Shown: positions 9,501-17,304 of the stretch, in pieces
Layout of the letters: every line of letters begins with the position of its first letter
Numbering within the stretch: position 1 is the stretch's first letter
From: Pseudomonas kermanshahensis
GTDB lineage: Bacteria > Pseudomonadota > Gammaproteobacteria > Pseudomonadales > Pseudomonadaceae
Reading direction: 5' to 3'
Length of the DNA: 64,000 bases
Assembly: GCF_014269205.2 (NCBI RefSeq)
Contig: NZ_JABWRY020000001.1
Coordinates: forward strand, 4,698,001-4,762,000
Made by a program: the position numbers and the translations under genes
The notes under the pieces: generated by a model
The model's input: only the letters and a program-made list of their open reading frames with translations
Database searches by the model: none
What the model was told of the DNA's origin: nothing

Positions 9501-9569
9501 TGCATCTACACCTTGCTGGCGCACAAGACGGTGGCCAAGGCACCTGTGCCAGCTGACATTGCCCGGTAG
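6513..9569 (+). CDS. RND multidrug efflux transporter, inner-membrane subunit (AcrB/MexB superfamily)
   Basis: At 1018 aa it is the usual size for HAE1 transporters, with 12 membrane segments and two large periplasmic loops. Proton-relay residues are present: Asp400-Asp401 in LVVDDAIVVVENIHR and Lys913 in LITKHGILIVEF. A strong AGGAGGCAGGC site precedes the ATG. No outer-membrane factor gene follows, so the pump probably borrows a channel encoded elsewhere. The final TAG lies inside the first REP arm of the element downstream. The protein is an intact pump of unknown substrate. It stands beside the ColRS module, but the gene carries no ColR box upstream. Confidence 0.95.
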   Translation: MAFTDPFIRRPVLASVVSLLILLLGFQAWSKLQIRQYPQMENALITVTTAYPGANAETIQGYITQPLQQSLASAEGIDYMTSVSRQNFSIISIYARVGADSDRLFTELLAKANEVRNKLPQDAEDPVLSKEAADASALMYISFYSKEMSNPQITDYLSRVIQPKLATLPGMAEAEILGNQVFAMRIWIDPVKLAGYGLSATDVTNAVRRYNFLSAAGEVKGEYVVTSINASTELKSAEAFAALPVRTSGDSRVLLGDVARVEMGAENYDTVSSFDGIPSVYIGIKATPAANPLEVIKEVRRIMPELESQLPSALKVSIAYDATLFIQASIDEVIKTLGEAVLIVIVVVFLFLGALRSVLIPVVTIPLSMIGVLFFMQMMGYSLNLLTLLAMVLAIGLVVDDAIVVVENIHRHMEEGKTPFDAALEGAREIAMPVVSMTITLAAVYAPIGFLTGLTGALFKEFALTLAGAVIISGVVALTLSPMMCALLLRQEQNPSGLAHRLDLLFERLKVRYQRLLHATLDSRPVVLVFAVIVLCLIPVLLKFTQNELAPNEDQGVIFMISSSPQPANLDYLNAYTDQFTPLFKAFPEYYSSFQINGFNGVQSGIGGFLLKPWNERERTQMELLPLVQAKLEEIGGLQIFGFNLPSLPGTGEGLPFQFVINTAGDYPALLDVAQRIKTRAQASGKFAFLDIDLAFDKPEVVVDIDRAKAAQMGVSMDALGGTLATLLGEGEINRFTLEGRSYKVIAQVERPYRNNPGWLNNYYVKNDQGQLLPLSTLITLSDRARPRQLNQFQQLNSAIIQGVPMVSLGEALQTVQAIAREEAPEGFAFDYAGVARQYVQEGSALWVTFGLALAIIFLVLAAQFESFRDPLVILVTVPLSICGALLPLFLGISSMNIYTQVGLVTLIGLITKHGILIVEFANQLREEKGLSVREAIEEAAAIRLRPVLMTTAAMVFGMVPLILATGAGAVSRFDIGTVIATGMSIGTLFTLFVLPCIYTLLAHKTVAKAPVPADIAR

Positions 9570-9662
9570 GAGCAGCCTGGTGCTGCGAAGAGGCCGGTAG
9601 CAGCAGCGAAGATTCAGGGTGTTTTCACCGGCCTCTTCGCAGCACAAGGCTGCTCCTACCGG
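9563..9662. repeat. Composite REP palindrome overlapping the RND stop codon
   Basis: The arms CCGGTAGGAGCAGCC and GGCTGCTCCTACCGG enclose inner arms GCTGCGAAGAGGCCGGT and inverse. The centre, CAGCAGCGAAGATTCAGGG, is nearly the same as in the element at 21378-21475. The first arm supplies the TAG stop codon of the RND gene. Confidence 0.92.
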
Positions 9663-9691
9663 AATCGTAGTTGGCCGAGGGCACTCACAAA

Positions 9692-9732
9692 CAAAAAAAC
9701 CAGAGGCCCCGCTATGCAGGGCCTCTGGTTTT
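9692..9732 (-). terminator. Rho-independent terminator of the methyltransferase-kinase-small protein operon
   Basis: A 10-bp stem CCAGAGGCCC/GGGCCTCTGG has a 9-base loop. Read on the minus strand it is followed by a run of seven T. It lies 17 bases past the stop codon at 9749. Confidence 0.88.
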
Positions 9733-9748
9733 CAAGCACCACCCAGGT

Positions 9749-9976
9749 TCAGCCGAACGGCCGCAATCCCTGACGCATACCGAACAGGAACAGCAACAGG
9801 TCCTGGTCCGGCTTGACCTGTTCCTGCGGCTTTGCCACACGTGGCAAAGCGCACTGGTCAGCCATCTCGGCCTTGCTGAACACCGTCGGCTTCGGCTCTT
9901 CCCAGGCAGCCACCGCCACGGTGGTCACGGCCAATCCAGCCACCAGGAACAAAGCTCGAGCGATTTCTAGTTTCAT
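9749..9976 (-). CDS. Small exported protein, conserved hypothetical
   Basis: A 75-aa protein with a clear N-terminal signal peptide (MKLEIARALFLVAGLAVTTV, cleavage likely after AVAA) and a mature part of about 50 residues holding one Cys (ADQCALP) and a hydrophobic LLLFLFGMRQGL patch. The ATG overlaps the TGA of the upstream kinase gene (ATGA), so it is translated by coupling, and a strong terminator follows. I do not recognise its family. As the last gene of a putative ColR-regulated operon with an LPS-kinase-like protein it is a candidate small envelope factor; its role is unknown. Confidence 0.8.
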   Translation of the reverse strand: MKLEIARALFLVAGLAVTTVAVAAWEEPKPTVFSKAEMADQCALPRVAKPQEQVKPDQDLLLFLFGMRQGLRPFG

Positions 9977-10674
9977 TGCCCTAACCCTTTGACAACGCTG
10001 CCAAACGCCATTTGGTAAAAATAGAGCAATGTCTGCCATTCCGCATCAGTGAACGACGAGTGGCGGCGCAGCTGACGCAGGTCATTCGCCGCCGCACGTT
10101 GGCAGCTGATGCGCCGCCGGCACTTCTCAAGGTCCAGCAAAGCGACTTCGACCCGGGCCTGTTCGCCCTCGCCGATCACCTTGACGAACACATGCTTGCC
10201 GTACAGGCAGCCGTGCTGCCAGTGCCCCAGGTGCATACGCGCCAGGTTATCCGCCAGGTCCTTGAGCATGCGCTCTTGCACCGCCTGAGGGTAACGCTCG
10301 CGGGCACCTTCGGCATGCCAGGTGTCGAGCTCGACAAAGCCATCCAGCGCTTCGCTGACCAGCAGCGCGCGCCATTGATGATCGGCATCGCGCTCGGCAC
10401 CACAAAAGACGATGTGCGGAACACGTACACCCAATTGCTCGAAGCTGTTGATGGCATCGAGTTCACGCAAAACGGTCGGCCGGCCAAAGGGGTGCAGCAG
10501 GCTGCGGTAAATGTGCCCGACCTGGCGCTTGGCATACAGCAGTTTGCCGTTGGCATCGTTGAGGCGTTGCACGCCACTTTCGCCGCCACGCCGCTGGTTG
10601 GGTTCCTCGACCCATTCGCCCTGCTGGCGCCAGTAAAAATCGAACCGCGACTCCCCACTCTGGGCTACAGCCAT
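9973..10674 (-). CDS. InaA/WaaP-type lipopolysaccharide kinase family protein
   Basis: A 233-aa cytoplasmic protein with the small eukaryote-like kinase fold of the Kdo/WaaP/InaA group. It shows a candidate nucleotide-binding Lys (LLYAKRQ, about residue 49), the catalytic-loop equivalent HGCLYGKHVFV (about 154-164) and the metal-binding equivalent LLDLEKC (Asp about 181). The loop reads HGC where active kinases have H-x-D, so the usual catalytic Asp is a Cys. The start is ATG 10674 with AAGGGG upstream, 6 bases past the methyltransferase stop; a TTG just before is less likely. Activity on LPS core sugars is the family expectation, unproven for this variant. Confidence 0.85.
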   Translation of the reverse strand: MAVAQSGESRFDFYWRQQGEWVEEPNQRRGGESGVQRLNDANGKLLYAKRQVGHIYRSLLHPFGRPTVLRELDAINSFEQLGVRVPHIVFCGAERDADHQWRALLVSEALDGFVELDTWHAEGARERYPQAVQERMLKDLADNLARMHLGHWQHGCLYGKHVFVKVIGEGEQARVEVALLDLEKCRRRISCQRAAANDLRQLRRHSSFTDAEWQTLLYFYQMAFGSVVKGLGQ

Positions 10675-10680
10675 CAAACA

Positions 10681-11361
10681 CTACCCCTTACGCAATACAT
10701 AGACTCGCCACATGGCATAGAACGGCAGGAAGTCCAAGCGTTCCTGGATTCTGAAACCGGCGGCCTCAAATTCTTCTTCGACCGTGTCCGCTGGTAACAC
10801 GAAACGATTCTGGTAATTGTCCTGTTCGGCCTTGGCGCTGCGACGCTGTTCGAGCTTTTTCCGGCGCCACGCTTTGAAGTTGCCGTCCACCCACAGCGAC
10901 AGAATCACACTATCACGGCTAACTCTTTGAAATTCCGAAAGAATTGTCTTTCTGTGGGCCGCTTCGCCGATGTGATGGAACAGCCGCATGCAGAAAATGC
11001 TGTCGACCGAATTGTCAGGAAGGTCAATGGCGAACGCAGAAGTCTGCAAGGGGCGTACCCGGGCGACCACCTCTGGCGGTTGCGCGGCACAGGCTGTCTC
11101 GATCATCGCCTCGGAGTTGTCGGCGCCGATGATGACTCGGTTGGGTTTTTCCGCCAGCAACGGCCAGAAGCGCCCAGCACCGCAGGGCAGGTCAAGGACC
11201 AGGCCCGGCTCACCGGCCAACGCCAAGGCGCGACGTGCCAACTGCTCGTCACGCTTGTGGGAAAGGCGTCGGGCCAGGCCATCCTGATGCTTGAGAAAAT
11301 ACTCGCGCGCGTGGTCTTTGTCGTATTTCTCGGAAAATTCAAGCTTGATGGGGCTACGCAT
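10681..11361 (-). CDS. Class I SAM-dependent methyltransferase
   Basis: A 226-aa Rossmann methyltransferase with the SAM-binding motif VLDLPCGAGRFWPLL (about residues 55-69), the acidic loop IIGADNSEAMI and the post-motif DNSVDSIFCMRLFHHI. AGGAG lies 7 bases before the ATG. It is the first gene of a three-gene unit (with the InaA-type kinase and the small exported protein), downstream of colS and preceded by a ColR-box match at 11428-11443. In P. putida I recall the corresponding genes as ColR-activated. The substrate is unknown; an envelope lipid or quinone are possibilities. Confidence 0.88.
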   Translation of the reverse strand: MRSPIKLEFSEKYDKDHAREYFLKHQDGLARRLSHKRDEQLARRALALAGEPGLVLDLPCGAGRFWPLLAEKPNRVIIGADNSEAMIETACAAQPPEVVARVRPLQTSAFAIDLPDNSVDSIFCMRLFHHIGEAAHRKTILSEFQRVSRDSVILSLWVDGNFKAWRRKKLEQRRSAKAEQDNYQNRFVLPADTVEEEFEAAGFRIQERLDFLPFYAMWRVYVLRKG

Positions 11362-11427
11362 TGGGCATCTCCTGACTCCAGTGCGCTCACCTTAGGTAAG
11401 CAAGCGTTGGAATCAGGTTATGCCAAT

Positions 11428-11443
11428 GTGAAAAAAGTGTTAG
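11428..11443 (-). promoter_or_regulatory. ColR box upstream of the methyltransferase operon
   Basis: Read on the minus strand, CTAACACTTTTTTCAC fits the ColR-box pattern as I recall it, YYNASNNYTTTTTSAC, at every fixed position. It lies 66 bases before the methyltransferase ATG and 25 bases after the colS stop, so it would let ColR drive the three genes separately from colRS. Confidence 0.7.
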
Positions 11444-11468
11444 TTCTTTGGAGAGGTATTACCAAAAA

Positions 11469-12779
11469 TTACCCGACCAACCCCGAAGGGCTGCCCTTCT
11501 CCACACTTTGGCTCAGGTCCACCTGAAAGCGGCAGCCGTGCGGCAAGGTCGAGGTCAGGGTGACGCGCCACCCCTGGTCGTCACAGATGCGCTGCACCAG
11601 CGACAAGCCCAAGCCCAGCCCTTCGCCACGCCGCTCAGCGCCGCGCACGAAGGGTTTGAACATCGCCTCGCGCTGCTCCTCGGGGATGCCCACGCCACTG
11701 TCCTCGACGCTGAACCCATTCGCTTCCAGGCTCAGGCGAATGTAACCGCTGTCGGTGTAGTGCGCGGCGTTGCGCAGCAGGTTGCCCATCACCGATTGCA
11801 GGAACGTCGCGTTGTACAGCACCGGGCTTGCGCTGACACGGCCGTCGAAATACAGCGTGAGCCCCTTCTGCTCGATCGTTTCGCGCCAAACCCCAGTGAG
11901 TTCATCCGCAACCTCGCGCAAGGTCGCTTGGGAGGCCACGGCACCCTCATCGCGTTGGGCGCGGGCAAGCATCAGGAAGGTCTTGACCAGTTCGCGCATT
12001 TCTTCGGTCGCCCGCGCCACCCGCTCGACCTGGCTACGTGCACGCGGGTCCAGTGCCTGGTTTTCCAGCAGCAGCTCACACGACGTGGCCAGCACCATCA
12101 GCGGGGTTCGCAGCTCGTGGCTGACGTCGCTGGTGAACAGCCGCTCGCGGGTCAAGGCGTCGCGCAAGCGGCCCAGCGTGTCGTCGAAGGCCACAGCCAG
12201 CTGGCCCACTTCGTCGGCCGCGTAATCGGGTGCCAGCGGCGGTGCCAGGCCGAGTAGCTGGTCGCGGTGGCGCACTTGACGCGCCAGGCGGATCACCGGT
12301 GCCATCACCCGGCGCGCCACCAGCCAGCCCAGGATCACGGCCAGCACCAGGCTGAGCACAAAGCCGACGACCACAACGGCGAACAGCACACGCTCGCGCT
12401 CTTCGAAGTCGCTCTGGTCCTGCAGCAGTACGTAGCGCCGGCCATCGACGATCTCGACCATCGCGTGGTACGACAGCTGGTCGCGAAACACTTCGTGGAA
12501 GCCCCTGTCGAGGTGGCGCAAGTCTTTGGGCAACTCGAAATCGTCACGCCCGCCACTGAAGTAGAACAGCTGGTCCGGACGCGGCCGATGGCTCCAGTCA
12601 CTGACGCTGTCCATGCGCAACAGGCGTTGCAGGTCGCCGCCCAGCACGCTGGAAATCAGCCGCTCTTCAACCAGGTGCACCGTGGCGACGATGCCGAAGG
12701 CGAAGGCGCCGGCCACCAGCGCGCTCATCAACGCAAAGGCGATGATGATGCGCTGGGCAAGGCTTTGCTTAAACTCCAT
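11469..12779 (-). CDS. colS: ColS, metal-sensing membrane histidine kinase
   Basis: A 436-aa sensor kinase with TM1 at about 11-33, a periplasmic domain of about 95 residues, TM2 at about 131-153, HAMP, the HisKA box FTSDVSHELRTPL (phosphoacceptor His221), N box LLRNAAHY and G boxes DSGVGIP/GEGLGLGLSL. Starting at MEFKQS puts His35, Glu38, Glu126 and Glu129 exactly where the P. putida metal-sensing residues are numbered; Glu126-Glu129 form the ExxE motif (FEERERV). The frame extends 11 codons further upstream, but that would overlap colR further. ColS senses excess iron or zinc and signals to ColR. colR ends 11 bases inside the start of colS. Confidence 0.95.
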   Translation of the reverse strand: MEFKQSLAQRIIIAFALMSALVAGAFAFGIVATVHLVEERLISSVLGGDLQRLLRMDSVSDWSHRPRPDQLFYFSGGRDDFELPKDLRHLDRGFHEVFRDQLSYHAMVEIVDGRRYVLLQDQSDFEERERVLFAVVVVGFVLSLVLAVILGWLVARRVMAPVIRLARQVRHRDQLLGLAPPLAPDYAADEVGQLAVAFDDTLGRLRDALTRERLFTSDVSHELRTPLMVLATSCELLLENQALDPRARSQVERVARATEEMRELVKTFLMLARAQRDEGAVASQATLREVADELTGVWRETIEQKGLTLYFDGRVSASPVLYNATFLQSVMGNLLRNAAHYTDSGYIRLSLEANGFSVEDSGVGIPEEQREAMFKPFVRGAERRGEGLGLGLSLVQRICDDQGWRVTLTSTLPHGCRFQVDLSQSVEKGSPSGLVG

Positions 12780-13452
12780 CGCGGCCCTCGGCGAGGCGAT
12801 AGCCGACGCCATGGACGGTATGAAGCAGCGGTTTTTCGAACGGTTTGTCGATCACCTGGCGCAACTGGTGCACATGGCTGCGCAGGCTGTCGCTGTCAGG
12901 GCAGTCGTCGCCCCACAGGGCTTCTTCCAGTACTTCGCGTCGCAGCACGTGTGGGCTTTTCTGCATCAACACGGCAAGCAGCTTGAGGCCGACCGGGTTG
13001 AGTTTGAGCAGGCGGCCTTGGCGCGTGACTTCCAAGGTGTCGAGGTCGTAGCTCAGGTCGGCGACCTGCAAGGTGCGACGCCCACCTCCCTGGGCACGGC
13101 GCAGCACCGCTTCGATGCGCGCGGCCAGCTCCGACAGCGCAAACGGCTTGAGCAGGTAATCGTCGGCACCCGAGCGGAAGCCTTGCAGGCGGTCGTCCAG
13201 CTGATCGCGGGCGGTGAGCATGATCACCGGGGTGTCACGCCGGGCGTCTTCGCGCAGGCGTTTGCACAGGGTATAGCCATCGATGCCGGGCAGCATGATG
13301 TCGAGGACGATCAGGTCGTAGTGCTCGGTGGCCGCCAGGTGCAAGCCCGACAACCCGTCCTGGGCGCAATCGACGGTGTAGCCTTTCATGCCGAGGTAAT
13401 CGGCCAGGTTGGCAAGAATATCGCGGTTGTCTTCAACCAATAGAATGCGCAT
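12769..13452 (-). CDS. colR: ColR, OmpR-family response regulator
   Basis: A 227-aa regulator with a receiver domain (acidic pocket Glu7-Asp8, phosphoacceptor Asp51 in LIVLDIMLPG, switch Thr and Lys in TARD and LKPF) and a C-terminal winged-helix domain (HVHQLRQVIDKPF, HTVHGVGYRL). It overlaps colS by 11 bases, the normal colRS arrangement. Matches to its binding pattern lie in the divergent region (13549-13564) and after colS (11428-11443). It controls membrane homeostasis genes in P. putida. Confidence 0.96.
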   Translation of the reverse strand: MRILLVEDNRDILANLADYLGMKGYTVDCAQDGLSGLHLAATEHYDLIVLDIMLPGIDGYTLCKRLREDARRDTPVIMLTARDQLDDRLQGFRSGADDYLLKPFALSELAARIEAVLRRAQGGGRRTLQVADLSYDLDTLEVTRQGRLLKLNPVGLKLLAVLMQKSPHVLRREVLEEALWGDDCPDSDSLRSHVHQLRQVIDKPFEKPLLHTVHGVGYRLAEGRDGV

Positions 13453-13548
13453 CGGGTTCTCCTGTGCGGCGCTTCGCTATGGTGCGCGGCAGGCGCAGCT
13501 TAAGGCCAATGCCTGCACTGTGCCACCCCTGGGGAAAATTCACCGGAG

Positions 13549-13564
13549 TTGACAGTTTTTTCAC
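13549..13564 (+). promoter_or_regulatory. ColR box upstream of the PAP2 gene
   Basis: TTGACAGTTTTTTCAC matches the ColR-box pattern YYNASNNYTTTTTSAC at every position. It ends 69 bases before the PAP2 ATG, nearly the same spacing as the box in front of the methyltransferase gene (66 bases). It probably overlaps the -35 region; GGATAG at 13583-13588 is a weak -10 candidate. Confidence 0.75.
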
Positions 13565-13633
13565 CGATCCTTCACGGACACAGGATAGCGCCCACTCGAT
13601 AATGCCCGATCTTTTTTGCGCCCTGGAGTCGTC

Positions 13634-14362
13634 ATGCACGAACGTACCCGCCCTCGCCCGATCAATCTCTGGCTGTACCTGGGCATTCCTCTGGTGACGG
13701 CAGTGGCCTTGATCCTGCTTGAGCTGACCTCGGTCGACATGGACGTGGCCAACCTGTTCTTCGACCCGGCTGCCGGGCAATTCATCGGCCGGCACAGCTA
13801 TGTGCTGGAGAACGTACTGCATGATGGGGTCAAGCAGGTGGTGATCCTGCTGGGGCTGCTGGCCTTGCTGACCTTTGCCGTGAGTTTCTTCTGGAAGCGT
13901 TTGTTCGGTTGGCGCCGGGAGCTGGGTTGCCTGGTGTTGGCGCTGGGCTTGTCCACGGCGTTTGTCACACCGCTGAAGAAGGTCACCCAGGTGCAGTGCC
14001 CCTGGAGCCTGACCCAGTTCGGCGGCAAGGAAACCTACAGCAAGCTGCTGGAGGCACGCCCCGCCACCGACAAGCCGGGGCTGTGCTGGCCGGGCGGGCA
14101 TGCTGCGACCGGCTTCTGCCTGTTCGCGTTGTTCTTTGCGCTGCGTGACCGACGCCCGCGCCTGGCACGGGTGGCGTTGGGGGTAGCGCTGGTCGCCGGT
14201 TCGGTGCTGTCGGTCGGGCGGATGATGCAAGGGGCGCACTTCTTGTCGCACAACGTGTGGACGGCGGTGTTCTGCTGGTTGATCGGGTTGGGGTCGTATT
14301 ACCTGGTGCTGTACCGGCGCAGGCGGGTTGAGGCGCCTGCTGTGGAGGCCAGTGTTGCCTGA
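13634..14362 (+). CDS. PAP2-superfamily membrane phosphatase (ColR target)
   Basis: A 242-aa protein with about six membrane segments and divergent PAP2 motifs: KKVTQVQCPW (Arg of KX6RP replaced by Cys), WPGGHAATG (PSGH as PGGH) and GRMMQGAHFLSHN (the Asp after SRX5HX3 replaced by His). Both catalytic histidines remain. Such enzymes dephosphorylate or transfer phosphate on lipid carriers or lipid A at the outer face of the inner membrane. CTGGAG precedes the ATG; a TTG six codons upstream is in frame but lacks a site. It diverges from colR and has a ColR box, so it is likely part of the ColRS envelope response. Confidence 0.88.
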   Translation: MHERTRPRPINLWLYLGIPLVTAVALILLELTSVDMDVANLFFDPAAGQFIGRHSYVLENVLHDGVKQVVILLGLLALLTFAVSFFWKRLFGWRRELGCLVLALGLSTAFVTPLKKVTQVQCPWSLTQFGGKETYSKLLEARPATDKPGLCWPGGHAATGFCLFALFFALRDRRPRLARVALGVALVAGSVLSVGRMMQGAHFLSHNVWTAVFCWLIGLGSYYLVLYRRRRVEAPAVEASVA

Positions 14363-14366
14363 GTGA

Positions 14367-14464
14367 GGGGCCGCTGCGCGGCCCATTCGCAGCACAAGGC
14401 TGCTCCCACAAAAAGCAACCTGTAGGAGCAGCCTTGCGCTGCGAACGGGCTGCAAAGCAGCCCC
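14367..14464. repeat. REP pair between the PAP2 gene and groEL
   Basis: Two REP units, GGGGCCGCTGCGCGGCCC...TTCGCAGCACAAGGCTGCTCC and GGAGCAGCCTTGCGCTGCGAA...GGGCTGCAAAGCAGCCCC, form an imperfect inverted pair. Confidence 0.88.
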
Positions 14465-14485
14465 AATGTTCACCACCGAAGCACA

Positions 14486-14522
14486 AAAAAAGCCCCGGCT
14501 CTCGCGAGCCGGGGCTTTTTTA
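14486..14522 (-). terminator. Rho-independent terminator of groESL
   Basis: An AAAGCCCCGGCTC/GAGCCGGGGCTTT stem lies around a TCGC loop with T runs on both strands. It starts 23 bases past the groEL stop and may also end PAP2 transcription from the other side. Confidence 0.9.
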
Positions 14523-14544
14523 TGACGCTAGGGGTAAGGCTGGC

Positions 14545-16194
<1,650 letters not shown>

Positions 16195-16236
16195 TTAATC
16201 CTTGAAATTCTTTGGAATAACGGGAAATCGGGGAAA

Positions 16237-16530
16237 TCAGCCTTCGATAACGGCGAGAATTTCGTTCTCGGCCATTACCAGCAGGTCTTCGCCGTCGACT
16301 TTCACGGTGTTGCTGCCCGAGTAAGGGCCGAAAACCACTTTGTCACCCACTTTCACGGCCAGCGCGCGTACTTCGCCATTTTCCAGGATGCGGCCGGTGC
16401 CAACGGCGACAACTTCGCCGCGGTTTGGTTTTTCAGCGGCCGAACCCGGCAGGACGATACCGCCAGCGGTTTTCGATTCTTCTTCGCTGCGACGGATGAC
16501 TACGCGGTCATGCAGAGGACGAAGCTTCAT
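16237..16530 (-). CDS. groES: GroES, co-chaperonin 10
   Basis: A 97-aa protein starting [11 protein letters not shown], with the mobile loop ([17 protein letters not shown]) and the roof segment of the GroES cap. The frame stays open ten codons upstream, but GGGAGAGATCGACA before ATG 16530 and the family length fix the start. It is first in the groESL operon, with a heat-shock-type promoter upstream. Confidence 0.99.
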   Translation of the reverse strand: MKLRPLHDRVVIRRSEEESKTAGGIVLPGSAAEKPNRGEVVAVGTGRILENGEVRALAVKVGDKVVFGPYSGSNTVKVDGEDLLVMAENEILAVIEG

Positions 16531-16676
16531 TGTCGATCTCTCCCAAATTGTGGTTTTCATCGGCCGGTATCGACACCGGCGGGTTGATGCGGTCCGGCGT
16601 TGCCGGGGTGGCCCGCGCGGGGCGAACCACCTGAGTTATGTCTGGTGTCGCCACCAGAAACCTTGCGGTGACCCAT

Positions 16677-16704
16677 ACATGAGGCCGTCATAGGCAATTA
16701 CAAG
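16677..16704 (-). promoter_or_regulatory. Candidate RpoH (sigma-32) promoter of groESL
   Basis: On the minus strand CTTGTAA and CCTCATGT are separated by 13 bases, close to the CTTGAAA/CCCCAT-T pattern of heat-shock promoters. The start would fall near 16669, giving a leader of about 140 bases. No CIRCE inverted repeat is present, as expected in a pseudomonad. Confidence 0.55.
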
Positions 16705-16740
16705 GCTTGATACGGAAAATTTTTAATCAGCGCTGAACGG

Positions 16741-16771
16741 AAAAAGAACAGGGGCCGCGATGCGGCCCCTG
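16741..16771 (-). terminator. Rho-independent terminator of fxsA
   Basis: An AGGGGCCGC/GCGGCCCCT stem, 5 bases past the fxsA stop, is followed on the minus strand by GTTCTTTTTCC. Confidence 0.85.
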
Positions 16772-16775
16772 AATG

Positions 16776-17240
16776 TCACTTGTCGCGGCGCTCGTACTCG
16801 CCCTCAATCACGTTGGGGCGGTGGCCGGCATCACGCGGCGGCTGCGCCTGGAACGGATCATCCTGAAACGCACGCTGGCGCATGGCCTGCTCTTCGGCAC
16901 GCTGGCGCATCTTGCGCGCAGCCAGGTGACGGGTGAATGGCAACAGGCAGATCAGGCCCAGCACGTCGCTGATAAAACCTGGCAGCAGCAGCAAGCCGCC
17001 ACCCACCGCCAGCATCATCCCCTGGAACATGTCCTCAGCGGGCAGTTCGCCGCGCTGCAGGCTTTCACGGGCACGCAGTGCGGTGGCCAGCCCGGCCACG
17101 CGCATCACCAGCACACCCAGCGCCGAACCGGCGATGATCAGCAGCAGCGCCGGGAAAAACCCGATGGCCGCACTGACCTTGACGAAGACGAACAGCTCCA
17201 GCACAGGAAACAGCAGAAGCAACAGTAGAAAAGCACGCAT
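16776..17240 (-). CDS. fxsA: FxsA-family cytoplasmic membrane protein
   Basis: A 154-aa protein with N-terminal membrane segments (LLLLLLFPVLELFVFVKVSA, FFPALLLIIAGSALGVLVM), a third at LAVGGGLLLLPGFISDVLGL and a charged C-terminal tail. FxsA was named in E. coli for suppressing F exclusion of phage T7; its biochemical role is unknown. It commonly lies near groES. GAGGAA precedes ATG 17240; a TTG one codon earlier is ignored. Confidence 0.93.
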   Translation of the reverse strand: MRAFLLLLLLFPVLELFVFVKVSAAIGFFPALLLIIAGSALGVLVMRVAGLATALRARESLQRGELPAEDMFQGMMLAVGGGLLLLPGFISDVLGLICLLPFTRHLAARKMRQRAEEQAMRQRAFQDDPFQAQPPRDAGHRPNVIEGEYERRDK

Positions 17241-17304
17241 CAAAGATTCCTCGACGGAAGAGACCTTCCAATAAGACCTCAGATGGATGCGACCGCTCCC
17301 AATT

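Noticed and set aside
16531..16740. Possible CIRCE element upstream of groES
   Set aside because: No TTAGCACTC-N9-GAGTGCTAA repeat is present; the region fits a sigma-32 promoter instead.
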